DNA of 64,000 bases from CAZLFA01 sp964558665 (GTDB taxonomy: Bacteria; Desulfobacterota; Syntrophia; Syntrophales; PHBD01), in the NCBI GenBank assembly GCA_964558665.1, contig CAZLFA010000013.1, forward strand, positions 1 to 64,000, given 5' to 3'. Positions within the stretch are counted from its first letter, which is position 1. Every line of letters starts with the position of its first letter. The translations under genes were made by a program, and so were the position numbers. Shown in pieces: positions 1-8,648 of this stretch. The notes under the pieces were generated by a model, which saw only the letters and a program-made list of their open reading frames with translations, searched no databases and had not been told where the DNA came from.

Positions 1-88
1 TTTTCTTGTGAAAAATATTCTGAGCCGCGGAAAGCCTTTTTGACCAGGATGCTAAAGGGTATTACTTTTCTTGTTGCGTAATCTGGAA
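1..88 (+). repeat. Dispersed palindromic element, copy A (cut by window edge)
   Basis: Right half of the roughly 173-bp element found complete further along the window (for example 4211-4384). It shows the end of the core hairpin, the GCCGCGGAAAGCC segment, the TTGACCAGGATGC arm and the right terminal repeat GCGTAATCTGG. It lies 48 bases upstream of fliG, so fliG is separated from whatever precedes it, although fliF usually sits directly in front of fliG. Confidence 0.85.
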
Positions 89-136
89 TAAAATCAGATG
101 CCGGTCTGTCGGCATTGCCACGGGTGAGAGTATTAT

Positions 137-1129
137 ATGACCAGTGAGGAAAAAGCGGCAATCATGCTGCTGCTTCTTGGCGAAGACCTGGCAGCGGAAG
201 TGCTGAAAAACTTCAAGCCCTCTGAGATCAGAAGGGTTACCAGGTTTATGAATCGTATCAAGACTGTCCCGGGTGATACGATAAACGCCATTGCCAAGGA
301 GTTTATTGCGCTTGCCAAGGAAAGAGGCAACGCCTTAAGCGTTCATGAAGGGTTCACAAAGAAGATAGTATCAAAGGCGCTGGGTGAGAATGAGGCACAG
401 GAGATATTCTCAGACAGCGGCGCCGCTATGGACAATCCGATAATAGATAAGCTGAGGGATGTCGATCCCAAGGTGCTCATGGATTTTACCAGGACGGAGC
501 ACCCCCAGACGATAGCGCTGATTCTGGCGCACCTCAAATCCACCCAGGCCGCAGAGATTCTCGAAAATTTCTCCCCTGCCATGCAATACGAAATTACCAG
601 GAGAATGGCCACTCTCAAAAGCGTTCCCTATGAGTTCATCGAGGAGGTGGCAAAGACTCTTGAAAAACAGATACTCGTTGGCGGTACGTCAGATCAGCAA
701 CTGGGCGGTGTCCGCATGATTGCGGAAATACTGAACAGCATGAGCCGTGCGAATGAGACGGCAATTATGTCATCAATTGAGGATTCAGATCCTGAACTTG
801 CCTCCCAGATAAGAAATCTGATGTTTAATTTTGAAGATGTGCTGAAGCTTGATGATAAGAGCATTCAGGAACTGCTGCGCGAGGTCAGTACAGAAGACCT
901 TGCCAGGGCGCTCAAGGTTGTCGACGAGGTCGGCAGGCTGAAGATTTACAAGAACATGTCCAAACGCGGCGCGGAAATGCTCAAGGAAGATATTGAAATG
1001 ATGCCGCCGGTCAGGCTGTCGGAGGTTGAATCCAGTCAGCGTAATATAGTGGAAACGACAAAAAGACTGGAGTCGGAGGGCAAGATCATGCTCTCCCGCG
1101 GTGGAGAGTCCGGAGATGAATTCGTCTAA
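137..1129 (+). CDS. fliG: Flagellar motor switch protein FliG
   Basis: Rotor protein of the cytoplasmic C-ring, sitting under the MS ring and touching the stator; it carries torque and takes part in switching. The 330 residues match the usual FliG length. The N-terminal segment (KAAIMLLLLGED) is the FliF-binding domain, the middle contains the EHPQTIALILAHL motif (about residues 120-132) typical of the family, and the C-terminal armadillo part includes charged residues around DLARALKVVD. The ATG is preceded by GGTGAG eight bases upstream. It opens a run fliG-fliH-fliI-fliJ-motE with overlaps or short gaps. A dispersed repeat ends at about base 88, so no fliF is visible directly upstream and no clear promoter was found in the 48 bases between. 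Confidence 0.97.
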   Translation: MTSEEKAAIMLLLLGEDLAAEVLKNFKPSEIRRVTRFMNRIKTVPGDTINAIAKEFIALAKERGNALSVHEGFTKKIVSKALGENEAQEIFSDSGAAMDNPIIDKLRDVDPKVLMDFTRTEHPQTIALILAHLKSTQAAEILENFSPAMQYEITRRMATLKSVPYEFIEEVAKTLEKQILVGGTSDQQLGGVRMIAEILNSMSRANETAIMSSIEDSDPELASQIRNLMFNFEDVLKLDDKSIQELLREVSTEDLARALKVVDEVGRLKIYKNMSKRGAEMLKEDIEMMPPVRLSEVESSQRNIVETTKRLESEGKIMLSRGGESGDEFV

Positions 1130-1802
1130 GAGAAGCAAGATAATAAAATCGGAGAATGTCATCCTTGTGGATCAGGGGAAGGCGGCCAGGGCGCAATTTG
1201 TCAGGGCGAAATACGAATCGACGGATGAGGACGGTCTTCCCGCAGAAGAGAAGATGACCAGCGCCGAAAAAACCCGCAGGGAAATGAGGGAAAAAATAGC
1301 GCAGGTTAAGGATGAATCCTACAAGGCCGGATATGACAGGGGCTACAAGGAAGGAGTGGAAAAGCAGAAAAAAGAGGCCCTTAAACTGGTCCAGACTGTC
1401 ACGGAATTGGTGAAGGAAATCGGCGTTTATAAAAAAGGAATCATGGAAAAGGCAGAAGGAGAGATGCTCGATCTCGCCTTTGGTATTGCGGAGAAGGTTG
1501 TTCATCAGGAGATTACGACCAACAGGGATGTAATCCAATCGGTCATGAAGGATGCCATTAAAAGCATCGTGGACAAAGACGGTCTGAAGATAAGACTCAA
1601 CCCGGCCGACTTCAATTATATGATGGAGATAAAGACTGATTTTCTGCAGAGCATTGACGGCATCAAGAATGTCGTTTTTGAAGAGGATGCAGGGATCAGG
1701 CAAGGGGGCGTTGTTGTGGAGTCTCTGTTTGGTGAAGTTGATGCCCGCATCGACAAGCAGTTCAAAGAGGTCAGACATCGGTTGACGGGGGAAAAGATAT
1801 AG
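1116..1802 (+). CDS. fliH: Flagellar assembly protein FliH (export ATPase regulator)
   Basis: Cytoplasmic partner of the export ATPase FliI, which it holds at the base of the export apparatus. The start is taken at ATG 1116 with GGAGAG seven bases ahead, giving 228 residues; an upstream in-frame GTG at 1101 would add five. The charged, glycine-spaced middle (YKAGYDRGYKEGVEKQKKEA) and the C-terminal section with AFGIAEKVVHQEI and RLNPADF are typical of FliH/YscL proteins. It overlaps the end of fliG by 14 bases and is followed by fliI after two bases, so translation is probably coupled. Confidence 0.93.
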   Translation: MNSSKRSKIIKSENVILVDQGKAARAQFVRAKYESTDEDGLPAEEKMTSAEKTRREMREKIAQVKDESYKAGYDRGYKEGVEKQKKEALKLVQTVTELVKEIGVYKKGIMEKAEGEMLDLAFGIAEKVVHQEITTNRDVIQSVMKDAIKSIVDKDGLKIRLNPADFNYMMEIKTDFLQSIDGIKNVVFEEDAGIRQGGVVVESLFGEVDARIDKQFKEVRHRLTGEKI

Positions 1803-1804
1803 CA

Positions 1805-3127
1805 ATGCCCGTTAATTTAAAAAAATACCGAAAAACACTTGCCGCCATTAACCCCATTACGGTTTACGGGAAGGTGAGCGAAATAGTAGGGCTCGTCGTT
1901 GAGGGACACGGACCGGTGGCGTCGATCGGAGATATGTGCAGCATTTTCCCGCATGGAGATGAACACAATGAAAGACCGGTGATCTCCGAGGTGGTCGGTT
2001 TCAGAAAAGGCAAGGTGCTTTTGATGCCCCTGGAAACCCTGCAGGGGCTGGGGCCCGGCTGCAAGATTCTTTCCTTTGGGAAAAAGGCCTCGGTGAAGGT
2101 TGGTCCTCAACTCCTGGGACGGGTAATCGATGGTTTAGGCAATCCCATAGATGGAAAAGGGCCCATTGAATGGGATGCTGAATATCCTCTTTATGCAGAA
2201 CCGATCAATCCTCTGGCAAGAGATCCCATCAGCCGGCCCATGGATCTGGGCATCCGGGTGATCAACGGCCTGTTCAGTTGCGGTAAAGGCCAGAGAATGG
2301 GCATTTACGCAGGTTCCGGTGTCGGTAAAAGCATCCTTTTGGGCATGATGGCAAAAAACACCAACGCCGATGTAAATGTGATAGGGCTGATTGGTGAAAG
2401 AGGAAGAGAAGTCAGAGAGTTCCTTGAAAAGAACCTGGGCACGGAAGGCGTGGCCAGGTCTGTGGTTGTCGTGTCGGCCTCGGACAGGCATCCTCTTATC
2501 AGAATGAGAGCGGCTTATGTAGCCACTTCTATATCAGAATATTTCCGTGATCAGAAAAAGGATGTACTGCTGATGGTGGATTCCCTGACCAGATTTGCGA
2601 TGGCGCAGCGCGAAGTCGGTTTATCGGTCGGCGAACCGCCGGCGACCAAAGGTTATACGCCTTCGGTATTTTCTCTTCTGCCGAAACTGCTGGAAAGAGC
2701 GGGTACACTGGAGAAGAAGGGCAGCATAACAGGTTTGTATACCGTGCTTGTCGAGGGGGACGATCTTACGGAGCCGGTTTCGGATGCAACGCGGGCAATA
2801 CTTGACGGGCACATAGCCCTCTCCAGGCGCCTGGCCAACCAAAACCATTATCCGGCGGTGGACGTGCTGGACAGCATCAGCAGGGTGATGATAGATATCG
2901 TTGATCAGGAACATAAATTCAATGCAAATAATTTGCTTAATGTGGTCGCCACCTATAAGAGAGCTGAAGATCTGATCAATATAGGCGCATATGTCAAGGG
3001 GAGTAATCCGGAGATAGACTTCGCGATTAAAATGAACGACAAAGTCAATGCCTATCTTAAGCAGGGCATCGATGAAAAGGTGGATTTCGAGAGCTCGCGC
3101 AAGCAGCTTTTGGCGCTGTTCAACTGA
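1805..3127 (+). CDS. fliI: Flagellum-specific ATPase FliI
   Basis: ATPase of the flagellar type III export apparatus, related to the F1-ATPase beta subunit; it helps unload and unfold export substrates. 440 residues, normal for the family. Walker A AGSGVGKS lies at about 169-176 and the Walker B segment VLLMVDS ends near D259; the following SLTRFAMAQREV and GEPPATKGYTPSVF stretches are family hallmarks. It begins two bases after the fliH stop and is followed by fliJ after a short gap carrying an AGGAGG ribosome site. Assignment is secure. Confidence 0.98.
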   Translation: MPVNLKKYRKTLAAINPITVYGKVSEIVGLVVEGHGPVASIGDMCSIFPHGDEHNERPVISEVVGFRKGKVLLMPLETLQGLGPGCKILSFGKKASVKVGPQLLGRVIDGLGNPIDGKGPIEWDAEYPLYAEPINPLARDPISRPMDLGIRVINGLFSCGKGQRMGIYAGSGVGKSILLGMMAKNTNADVNVIGLIGERGREVREFLEKNLGTEGVARSVVVVSASDRHPLIRMRAAYVATSISEYFRDQKKDVLLMVDSLTRFAMAQREVGLSVGEPPATKGYTPSVFSLLPKLLERAGTLEKKGSITGLYTVLVEGDDLTEPVSDATRAILDGHIALSRRLANQNHYPAVDVLDSISRVMIDIVDQEHKFNANNLLNVVATYKRAEDLINIGAYVKGSNPEIDFAIKMNDKVNAYLKQGIDEKVDFESSRKQLLALFN

Positions 3128-3160
3128 TGATGATCTCCTAGCCTCAGGAGGCATGGCGAA

Positions 3161-3601
3161 ATGTTCAGGTTCAGACTGCAACCGGTTCTCGATACGAGAA
3201 TAGCTTTCGAAGAAAAGCTGCTCCGCGAGTTTTCTGAAAAAAAACGTGATCTGGAGAAGGGGATATCGATCCTCGATGCTCTGAAGAAGGAAAGGCATTC
3301 ATGGATTCGGGATATGCAGGAGATGATGAATCGTGAGGTGACGGCTTATGATATTGGCATGCATAGTGCATATATCAACTACCTGAAGGGACGAGTAGAG
3401 TATCAGCAAATGGCGGTAGATGAGCTTTCCAAAAAGATGGAGGAGAAGAGAGAAGAGCTTCTCGAAGCCGTAAAGAAAAGAAAGATTATGGAGAACTTGA
3501 AAGAACGCCAGTTTGTTGAATATGAAGAAAATATAGAAATGCTGGAGAGAAAAGCCCTGGATGAAATCTCTATTCAGGCATACGGCAGGAGACAGGCATG
3601 A
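3161..3601 (+). CDS. fliJ: Flagellar export protein FliJ
   Basis: Small coiled-coil protein that sits in the centre of the FliI ring and links the ATPase to the export gate. 146 residues beginning FRFRLQPVLDTRIAFEE, the usual FliJ opening, followed by an almost uninterrupted heptad-rich helix full of Lys and Glu. The ATG is supported by AGGAGG nine bases upstream; an ATG at 3153 lies in another frame. The stop overlaps the start of the next gene (ATGA at 3598-3601). Sequence conservation in this family is low, so the call rests on length, coiled coil and position behind fliI. Confidence 0.92.
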   Translation: MFRFRLQPVLDTRIAFEEKLLREFSEKKRDLEKGISILDALKKERHSWIRDMQEMMNREVTAYDIGMHSAYINYLKGRVEYQQMAVDELSKKMEEKREELLEAVKKRKIMENLKERQFVEYEENIEMLERKALDEISIQAYGRRQA

Positions 3602-4209
3602 AAAAGACTATAGCTGTTGTTCAGGTTTTAATTGTGTTGCTTTTTCTGGCGAAGATATCCGCCGTCGGAGGTTTCTTGCAGCAGATAGAAAACAGCGGAG
3701 CGTCTTTTCTGTCGGTCGCGATGGCTCAGTCATCCGGAAAGGAAACCGGCAATCCGCCCCAAAGGGATGCGGCAGTGGATGCACTTAAACAGGAAAGAGA
3801 TCTGGTGAGCTCACTGCAAAAAAGAAGCGCGGAACTGGAAAGCCGTGAAGCGGCGGTAAGGGCTGAAGAGCAGAAGCTGCAGGCGCTCAAAAAAGAAATA
3901 ACGGACAAGATAGACGTGCTGAGAAAACTTGAAGAGCAGATGACGGCCAAACTGGAGGCGGACAAAACAGTGAGCAACAAGAAATTCAAGGATCTGGCAA
4001 AGGTCTATGAATCGACACCTCCGGAAAAAGCAGGGGCTATGCTGGAAAGAATGGATGTCAGAACGGCAGCCGCCATCACTATGAACATGAAGCGTGATAA
4101 GGCCGGCATCATCTGGGGATACATAAATCCTCAGAAGGCCGTCGAAATCACCAGAGAAATTACACGATCCGGAAGGTTCGCACCGGAGGAAAAACCCGCG
4201 CAGCAATAA
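3598..4209 (+). CDS. MotE-like protein (MgtE N-terminal-type domain)
   Basis: 203 residues: an N-terminal hydrophobic segment (about residues 5-22) that can act as signal anchor, a long Lys/Glu coiled coil (about 62-130), then a compact domain with VYESTPPEKAGAMLERMD and INPQKAVEIT, the pattern of the MgtE intracellular N-domain shared with FliG and MotE. In Rhizobium, MotE is a periplasmic chaperone of the motility protein MotC; in many deltaproteobacteria a protein of this type follows fliJ, as here, with a four-base overlap. The exact role in this lineage is not known; involvement in the motor or export apparatus is inferred from position. Two bases after its stop a dispersed palindromic element begins. 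Confidence 0.8.
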   Translation: MKKTIAVVQVLIVLLFLAKISAVGGFLQQIENSGASFLSVAMAQSSGKETGNPPQRDAAVDALKQERDLVSSLQKRSAELESREAAVRAEEQKLQALKKEITDKIDVLRKLEEQMTAKLEADKTVSNKKFKDLAKVYESTPPEKAGAMLERMDVRTAAAITMNMKRDKAGIIWGYINPQKAVEITREITRSGRFAPEEKPAQQ

Positions 4210-4210
4210 T

Positions 4211-4384
4211 CCCGGATTATGCAATAGAACGTATAGGCACTTGGAAAACTGGATATTATCCTGGTCAAAGGGGTTTTCAAGCGGCGAATCAAATATTTTT
4301 CTTGTGAAAAATATTCTGAGCCGCGGAAAGCCTCTTTGAGCAGGATGCCAAAGCGTATTAAATTTTTATCGCATAATCTGGGAT
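4211..4384 (+). repeat. Dispersed palindromic element, copy B (complete, forward)
   Basis: Complete 174-bp copy. Terminal inverted repeats CCCGGATTATGCAATA and ATCGCATAATCTGGG bound it. Inside, a second pair of arms (CCTGGTCAAAGGGG and CTCTTTGAGCAGG) flanks a core with the inverted repeat AATATTTTTC / GAAAAATATT. It fills the whole space between the convergent genes motE and cheX, leaving one base on one side and five on the other. The transcript would fold into a long hairpin from either direction, so it may serve as a bidirectional terminator; this is inference. Confidence 0.9.
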
Positions 4385-4389
4385 AATTT

Positions 4390-4866
4390 TCAGGAACCTT
4401 CTGTTGCAACACACACATCAATAACAAACGTATTTTCCCCGATATGAAAAGGAATGATCACGCTCGGCCCTGCCAGGATATGCTGAATAGTGTGGTTTTT
4501 GCCGACTATTACGGTAGGAATGGCCGCCGTCACCTTCAGACCTTTACCCTCCAGTTTTTGCCTTGCCACGCCTGAGATCATATTGGTAAGTTCGCCGACG
4601 GCGTCGGCCACTTCATTGTTTATTTCCTTGTAGGTTTCGCCAAGCATATTGGAGATAATCACAAAGATACATGATTCCTTGAAACTCAGTGCCAGTGAAC
4701 CCCTTGCCTGGCCTGACAGTCCAATGATGCCGGACACGTCTCCGTAGGCCGGTTCGCCCTTTATATGAATATATGGCTTGCCGGGCGAAGGCGTTAAAAA
4801 AGCCATGGTTTTCAGCACCTCTTCCGTAGCTTCAAGAAAAGGGTTAATATACTTTACGTCCATCAT
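4390..4866 (-). CDS. cheX: CheX-type chemotaxis phosphatase
   Basis: 158-residue single-domain protein of the CheC/CheX/FliY family, which dephosphorylates the response regulator CheY-P. The family active-site pattern Glu-x-x-Asn appears as E92-L-T-N95 within DAVGELTNMISGVARQKLEG; only one such motif is present, as in CheX, and there is no membrane segment. The start ATG ATG at 4866-4861 (complement) has GGGAGG about 11 bases upstream. It is the only minus-strand gene inside the flagellar core and stands alone between motE (convergent) and fliK (divergent), so it probably has its own promoter. A more divergent stand-alone CheX-like regulator cannot be excluded. Confidence 0.85.
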   Translation of the reverse strand: MMDVKYINPFLEATEEVLKTMAFLTPSPGKPYIHIKGEPAYGDVSGIIGLSGQARGSLALSFKESCIFVIISNMLGETYKEINNEVADAVGELTNMISGVARQKLEGKGLKVTAAIPTVIVGKNHTIQHILAGPSVIIPFHIGENTFVIDVCVATEGS

Positions 4867-4910
4867 CTTACCGTAATCCTCCCGTTTGCTCTGGATTCAG
4901 ATTTAGTAAA

Positions 4911-4940
4911 TTGATAACCTTACGGGCCGACTTTTGTCAA
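4911..4940 (-). promoter_or_regulatory. Candidate sigma-70 promoter for cheX
   Basis: On the minus strand a perfect -35 hexamer TTGACA (4940-4935) is followed after 18 bases by TATCAA (4916-4911), four of six matches to the -10 consensus. It lies 45-75 bases upstream of the cheX start. No sigma-54 or sigma-28 match was seen here, so this gene may be expressed outside the flagellar cascade. Confidence 0.45.
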
Positions 4941-4997
4941 CCGAAAAGGCTGGCACCGCATTTAAATTTGCCGGGCGCCTGTATCCTTTGTTTAAAC

Positions 4998-5058
4998 AAG
5001 GATTACGCAATAGAACGTATAGTCTGATAAGTGAATATTATCCTGGTCAAAGGAATTT
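4998..5058 (+). repeat. Dispersed palindromic element, fragment C (left half only)
   Basis: About 60 bases match the left end of the element: GGATTACGCAATAGAACG, a slightly variant middle, then TATTATCCTGGTCAAAGG. The core and right half are absent; unrelated sequence follows, including a short palindrome GGGAAAATTTTTCCC at 5110-5124. It looks like a decayed or deletion-truncated copy. With the promoters at 4911-4940 (minus) and 5200-5215 (plus), this accounts for the 386-base gap between cheX and fliK. Confidence 0.75.
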
Positions 5059-5199
5059 CCCTCCTTCGAGGCAGGCGGTATTTTCTTTCTTGCCATCGGT
5101 TATAAAGGCGGGAAAATTTTTCCCACCTTCACCAGCCCGCCAACATGCCGTGTCATTTAAGTACATGAAATCATGGTTGATATATATATGAATTTGTCC

Positions 5200-5215
5200 T
5201 GGCATGCCGATTGCT
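5200..5215 (+). promoter_or_regulatory. Sigma-54 (-24/-12) promoter for fliK-flgD-flgE
   Basis: TGGCATGCCGATTGCT matches the sigma-54 consensus TGGCACG-N4-TTGCW at all but one position, with the invariant GG and GC correctly spaced. It lies 37 bases before the chosen fliK start. A possible earlier in-frame TTG at 5211 falls inside this promoter, which supports starting fliK at 5253. Confidence 0.8.
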
Positions 5216-5252
5216 CTGGCAACGGATAAACACTGATGGAGAACCGGGTGAT

Positions 5253-6608
5253 ATGACAACGGCCAATATTGGAGTAAATGCTGCATCAAATGCACAGAGT
5301 CGCGCCGAGATGCCTTCCAGCCAGGAAAGATTGGGCAGGAAAGATGAAGCCGGTTCTGCATCTGATGATCAGCAGGTGATGTCCATTTTCTTTAATGTTC
5401 TGCAGCATAGCCTTTCCGTCATGAACAGCACGGAAAACGCCCAGAGCGGTTCATTCCCCAAATGTACTTCTTTTAAGGATACATCAAGGAAGGAATGTAA
5501 TGCGGCAGCAGGTTCACAGGAAGACAAAACAGACGATAGCGGAGCTGTAAAGAATTCCCAATCGTCCAACTCGCAGATTATGGATTTTCTCAGGGCGAAC
5601 GGGCTTACTTTAGAGGAACTTGAGAAGCTGCTGACATCAGAAAGCGACAGCGGGAAACAGCAGGAATTTCTGAAAAACCTCACCGCCTGGTTGAAAAAAA
5701 GCGGTCTTGAGGACAGCAGGATAGAGCAGATACTCTCTCAGATAAAAAACGTAACAGTGTCTGCCGGCGACGGTTTACTGCAAAATTCTTTTCAGAAAGA
5801 CCTGGCCGGTTTACTGAAAGGTCAGGGTGTTCGCGATAAGGAAGTGCTCAGCATGCAGGGTGGAGCCAAAGGGAATTCCGGCATGTATGACGGACAGTTC
5901 AATATGGCGGAGACGGGAGACGACCAGTCGAAACTGTTCGCTATGTTCAGTGCCGACAACAAAACGGGTTTTACTATCAACGGAACGGATATGTACGACA
6001 GTGCGGCTTCTGGTTTCTCCGATGTGATGAATACGGTAAAAATGCCGGATGATGATATCTTCTCCCTCAATAACGGCCTGACGGCGGATCAAAAGCAGAC
6101 TTCATTGTTTGCCGGAAACAATGAAGGAACCGGCAGGACGGCGTATCTGCCGAATTTGAGGCCGCAGGAGCTGATCGAGCAGATTGTTCAGAACAGGCAG
6201 ATTATGGAAAAGGGATCGGGCAGAGTCAGGATGACTCTTAATCCTCCGTCATTGGGGACTCTTGATATGGATGTGCGTGTGAAAAACAACAGGGTCGAGG
6301 TAACAATGACGGCGGATAACAGAGAAGTCAAACAGATCCTTCAAGCAAATCTTGATGAATTGAAAACCGCCTTAAAGGAGCAGGGGCTTTCTGTTGAGCG
6401 GTTGAATATTCAATGGCAGACCCAGAATGGCGGACAAGGGGACTTCAATTTCTCCCATAATGGTTCTTCGCCGGGGAGAGACGGCCGGAACGTCAGCCGT
6501 CAGGCAGGAAAAACGGATGAGGACAACAGTTTGCAGACCGAAGAGTACCCGTTGAATGTGATTTCTTCAGTGGACGGCGGCACGAGACTCATCAGTGTCA
6601 TTATTTAA
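5253..6608 (+). CDS. fliK: Flagellar hook-length control protein FliK
   Basis: Secreted molecular ruler that sets hook length and switches export specificity through FlhB. 451 residues from ATG 5253 (GGAG 11 bases upstream). The N-terminal two thirds are Ser/Gln/Asn-rich and low in order, as usual for the ruler part; the C-terminal Flg_hook domain is clear: RVRMTLNPPSLGTLDMDV, then VEVTMTADNREVKQIL, LKTALKEQGLSVERL. It heads a hook operon with flgD and flgE behind a sigma-54-type promoter. A second FliK-like protein is coded at 21460-22692; this one has the more typical C-domain and sits beside the hook genes, so it is the better ruler candidate. Confidence 0.93.
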   Translation: MTTANIGVNAASNAQSRAEMPSSQERLGRKDEAGSASDDQQVMSIFFNVLQHSLSVMNSTENAQSGSFPKCTSFKDTSRKECNAAAGSQEDKTDDSGAVKNSQSSNSQIMDFLRANGLTLEELEKLLTSESDSGKQQEFLKNLTAWLKKSGLEDSRIEQILSQIKNVTVSAGDGLLQNSFQKDLAGLLKGQGVRDKEVLSMQGGAKGNSGMYDGQFNMAETGDDQSKLFAMFSADNKTGFTINGTDMYDSAASGFSDVMNTVKMPDDDIFSLNNGLTADQKQTSLFAGNNEGTGRTAYLPNLRPQELIEQIVQNRQIMEKGSGRVRMTLNPPSLGTLDMDVRVKNNRVEVTMTADNREVKQILQANLDELKTALKEQGLSVERLNIQWQTQNGGQGDFNFSHNGSSPGRDGRNVSRQAGKTDEDNSLQTEEYPLNVISSVDGGTRLISVII

Positions 6609-6656
6609 CGGGCAATATGAAAGGTGTTGCTTCAAAAGAATACGAGGTGAATGAAA

Positions 6657-7313
6657 ATGATGAATGTAAGTTATGTAGATCAGTCTAATGTAAACACCAT
6701 CACCGGAAAAACTAAGAGCAGCGCATTGGGCAAGGATGATTTTCTGAAGATGCTGCTTGCACAGCTCAAGAATCAGGATCCTCTCAAACCTGTCGACGGC
6801 ACCGATTTCGCGGCGCAACTGGCACAGTTCACCAGCATAGAGCAGTTAACCAACATGAGCACGCAGCTTGCCAGTCTGGCGTCATCGCAGGCCGCCATGA
6901 CGAACACGACGGCGATTGACCTGATCGGCAAGCAAGTGACTGCCGGCGGCGGCAACACCGTAACGGTAAGCGGGGATACCGCTCAGATAACCTATAATCT
7001 CGAAAAGAACGCAAAGCAGGTGACGGTAAACATCTATGATGCGAGCGGTTCGCAGATAGACTCTCTTGAGTTCAACGGCCAGTCACAGGGTGTCAACACG
7101 ATCACATGGAACTGCGCCGATCTGCCCAAAGGCGATTATAAATTTGATGTGACGGCTACAGACACCAGCGGCAACAGCATAAACACGCAGGGCATCATCA
7201 GCGGCACAGTCACGGATGTGAAGTTTAAAAACAACGTTATTTATCTTACGGTAGGCGGACAGGATATACCGATGAGCAGCGTGCTTTCCGTAAAGAGGTC
7301 GACAACAATATAA
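6657..7313 (+). CDS. flgD: Flagellar hook capping protein FlgD
   Basis: Scaffold that caps the growing hook and guides FlgE assembly. The N-terminal part holds the FlgD signature: LGKDDFLKMLLAQLKNQDPL followed by FAAQLAQFTSIEQL. The C-terminal half carries the FlgD Ig-like/tudor region with the VNTITWNCADLPKGDYKF stretch. Start: GAGGTGA lies at 6644-6650, so ATG 6657 (or 6660) is better spaced than ATG 6651; 218 residues result. It lies between fliK and flgE in the hook operon. Confidence 0.96.
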   Translation: MMNVSYVDQSNVNTITGKTKSSALGKDDFLKMLLAQLKNQDPLKPVDGTDFAAQLAQFTSIEQLTNMSTQLASLASSQAAMTNTTAIDLIGKQVTAGGGNTVTVSGDTAQITYNLEKNAKQVTVNIYDASGSQIDSLEFNGQSQGVNTITWNCADLPKGDYKFDVTATDTSGNSINTQGIISGTVTDVKFKNNVIYLTVGGQDIPMSSVLSVKRSTTI

Positions 7314-7380
7314 GGCAGGCGGCAATTAAATATAAGAACAGCAGAGTAAAGCATCAACAGTACGAACAGGAGGTAACAAA

Positions 7381-8592
7381 ATGTCTAGTGCTCTATCCAT
7401 AGGAACGACAGGTCTGGCGGCGGCATCCAAGATGCTGGATGTTGTGGGCAACAATCTGGCCAACACAAATACATTGGGATTCAAGTCCGGCAATATCTAT
7501 TTTGCCAGCATGCTCAATCAGAGCCTTACCTCCGGCGGCGGGTCCTCGCAGACGGGTCAGGGCGTGCAGATACAGGCGGTGGATACGGATTTCGCCCAGG
7601 GCTCCTTTGAAACGACTGCCTCGAACACAGATCTGGCTATTGACGGTGAGGGCTTCTTTATTGTGAATGACACTTCAGGGACGCAGTTGTATACCAGATC
7701 CGGGGCCTTTCATATCGATAAGGACGGGTATCTTGTGGATACAAAAGGATACACGGTGCAGGGGCACATGATTACCGGAGGAATAGAGGCCGCCACACTG
7801 ACGGATCTGCAATTGGGAGGTCTTTCCTCAAACCCGACGGCTTCAACAACGGTCAGCATAGGGGCAAATCTCAATGCCGATGCAGCAGTAGGTGGTACTT
7901 ACGAGACGGCGATGACCGTTTATGATTCCCTTGGCGCCTCTCATACACTGACTGAAACCTATACGAAAACAGCCGCAAATGCGTGGACAGCAGTTTCCAG
8001 CCTGTCCGGTAGTGCTACGACAACAACGACGACCTTCACTTTTGGTGCAACGGGAGCACTTGCAACAGTCAATGGCGGAGCCGTAGCAGATGTGGCTTTA
8101 ACACCGTTTGTTCTTACCAATGGGGCTAATGCATTGTCGATCACTTGGGATCTGGCGGGTACCACATCCAATAGTTACAAATTAACCCAATATGCCGGTG
8201 GCTCCACAACCAACAGTCTATATACGAACGGCAATCCCACGGGAAGCCTGAAGAGCCTCAGCGTTGCCAGCACCGGCATCATCAGCGGGTTTTTTACCAA
8301 CGGTCTGACGCAGGATGTCGCCAGGATCGTTCTGGCTGGATTCCCGTGTGCGCAGGGGCTTGCCAAGGTCGGCAACTATTTTGCAGAATCATACGCCTCA
8401 GGACAGATGGTTCCCAACAATCCGGAAGCCGGAGGCCTCGGCTCGCTTCAGTCCGCCACATTGGAGACATCCAATACCGATACCGCCACGGAGTTCATGA
8501 ATATGATCGCCGCCCAGAGGGCTTATCAGGCAAACGCCAAGGTCATTACGACTGCCGATGCCATGCTGGCAGAACTGATGGCTATAAAGTAA
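7381..8592 (+). CDS. flgE: Flagellar hook protein FlgE
   Basis: Major subunit of the hook, the universal joint between rod and filament. 403 residues. N-terminal rod/hook signature SKMLDVVGNNLANTNTLGFK; the TDLAIDGEGFFIV motif of the FlgE/F/G core; a Thr/Ala-rich surface domain in the middle (about residues 150-290, with a run of seven Thr near 218); and the C-terminal FMNMIAAQRAYQANAKVI with heptads. AGGAGG stands eight bases before the ATG. It ends the fliK-flgD-flgE operon: a strong hairpin terminator begins 18 bases after the stop. Confidence 0.96.
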   Translation: MSSALSIGTTGLAAASKMLDVVGNNLANTNTLGFKSGNIYFASMLNQSLTSGGGSSQTGQGVQIQAVDTDFAQGSFETTASNTDLAIDGEGFFIVNDTSGTQLYTRSGAFHIDKDGYLVDTKGYTVQGHMITGGIEAATLTDLQLGGLSSNPTASTTVSIGANLNADAAVGGTYETAMTVYDSLGASHTLTETYTKTAANAWTAVSSLSGSATTTTTTFTFGATGALATVNGGAVADVALTPFVLTNGANALSITWDLAGTTSNSYKLTQYAGGSTTNSLYTNGNPTGSLKSLSVASTGIISGFFTNGLTQDVARIVLAGFPCAQGLAKVGNYFAESYASGQMVPNNPEAGGLGSLQSATLETSNTDTATEFMNMIAAQRAYQANAKVITTADAMLAELMAIK

Positions 8593-8609
8593 ACATGTAA
8601 TCGATACTT

Positions 8610-8646
8610 AAGAAATCCCCTTCCTATCATAGGAGGGGATTTCTTT
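8610..8646 (+). terminator. Rho-independent terminator after flgE
   Basis: AAGAAATCCCC (8610-8620) pairs with GGGGATTTCTT (8635-8645), extended by TCCTA/TAGGA with a TCA loop and one bulged T, followed by a short T-rich tail. This closes the hook operon. Confidence 0.88.
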
Positions 8647-8648
8647 AT

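Noticed and set aside
785..1805. Long minus-strand open frames opposite fliG and fliH
   Set aside because: They mirror strongly conserved plus-strand genes, have no ribosome site and resemble no protein.
5211..5252. Earlier in-frame start (TTG 5211) for fliK
   Set aside because: It lies inside the -12 box of the sigma-54 promoter, so it cannot be in the transcript; ATG 5253 has a ribosome site.
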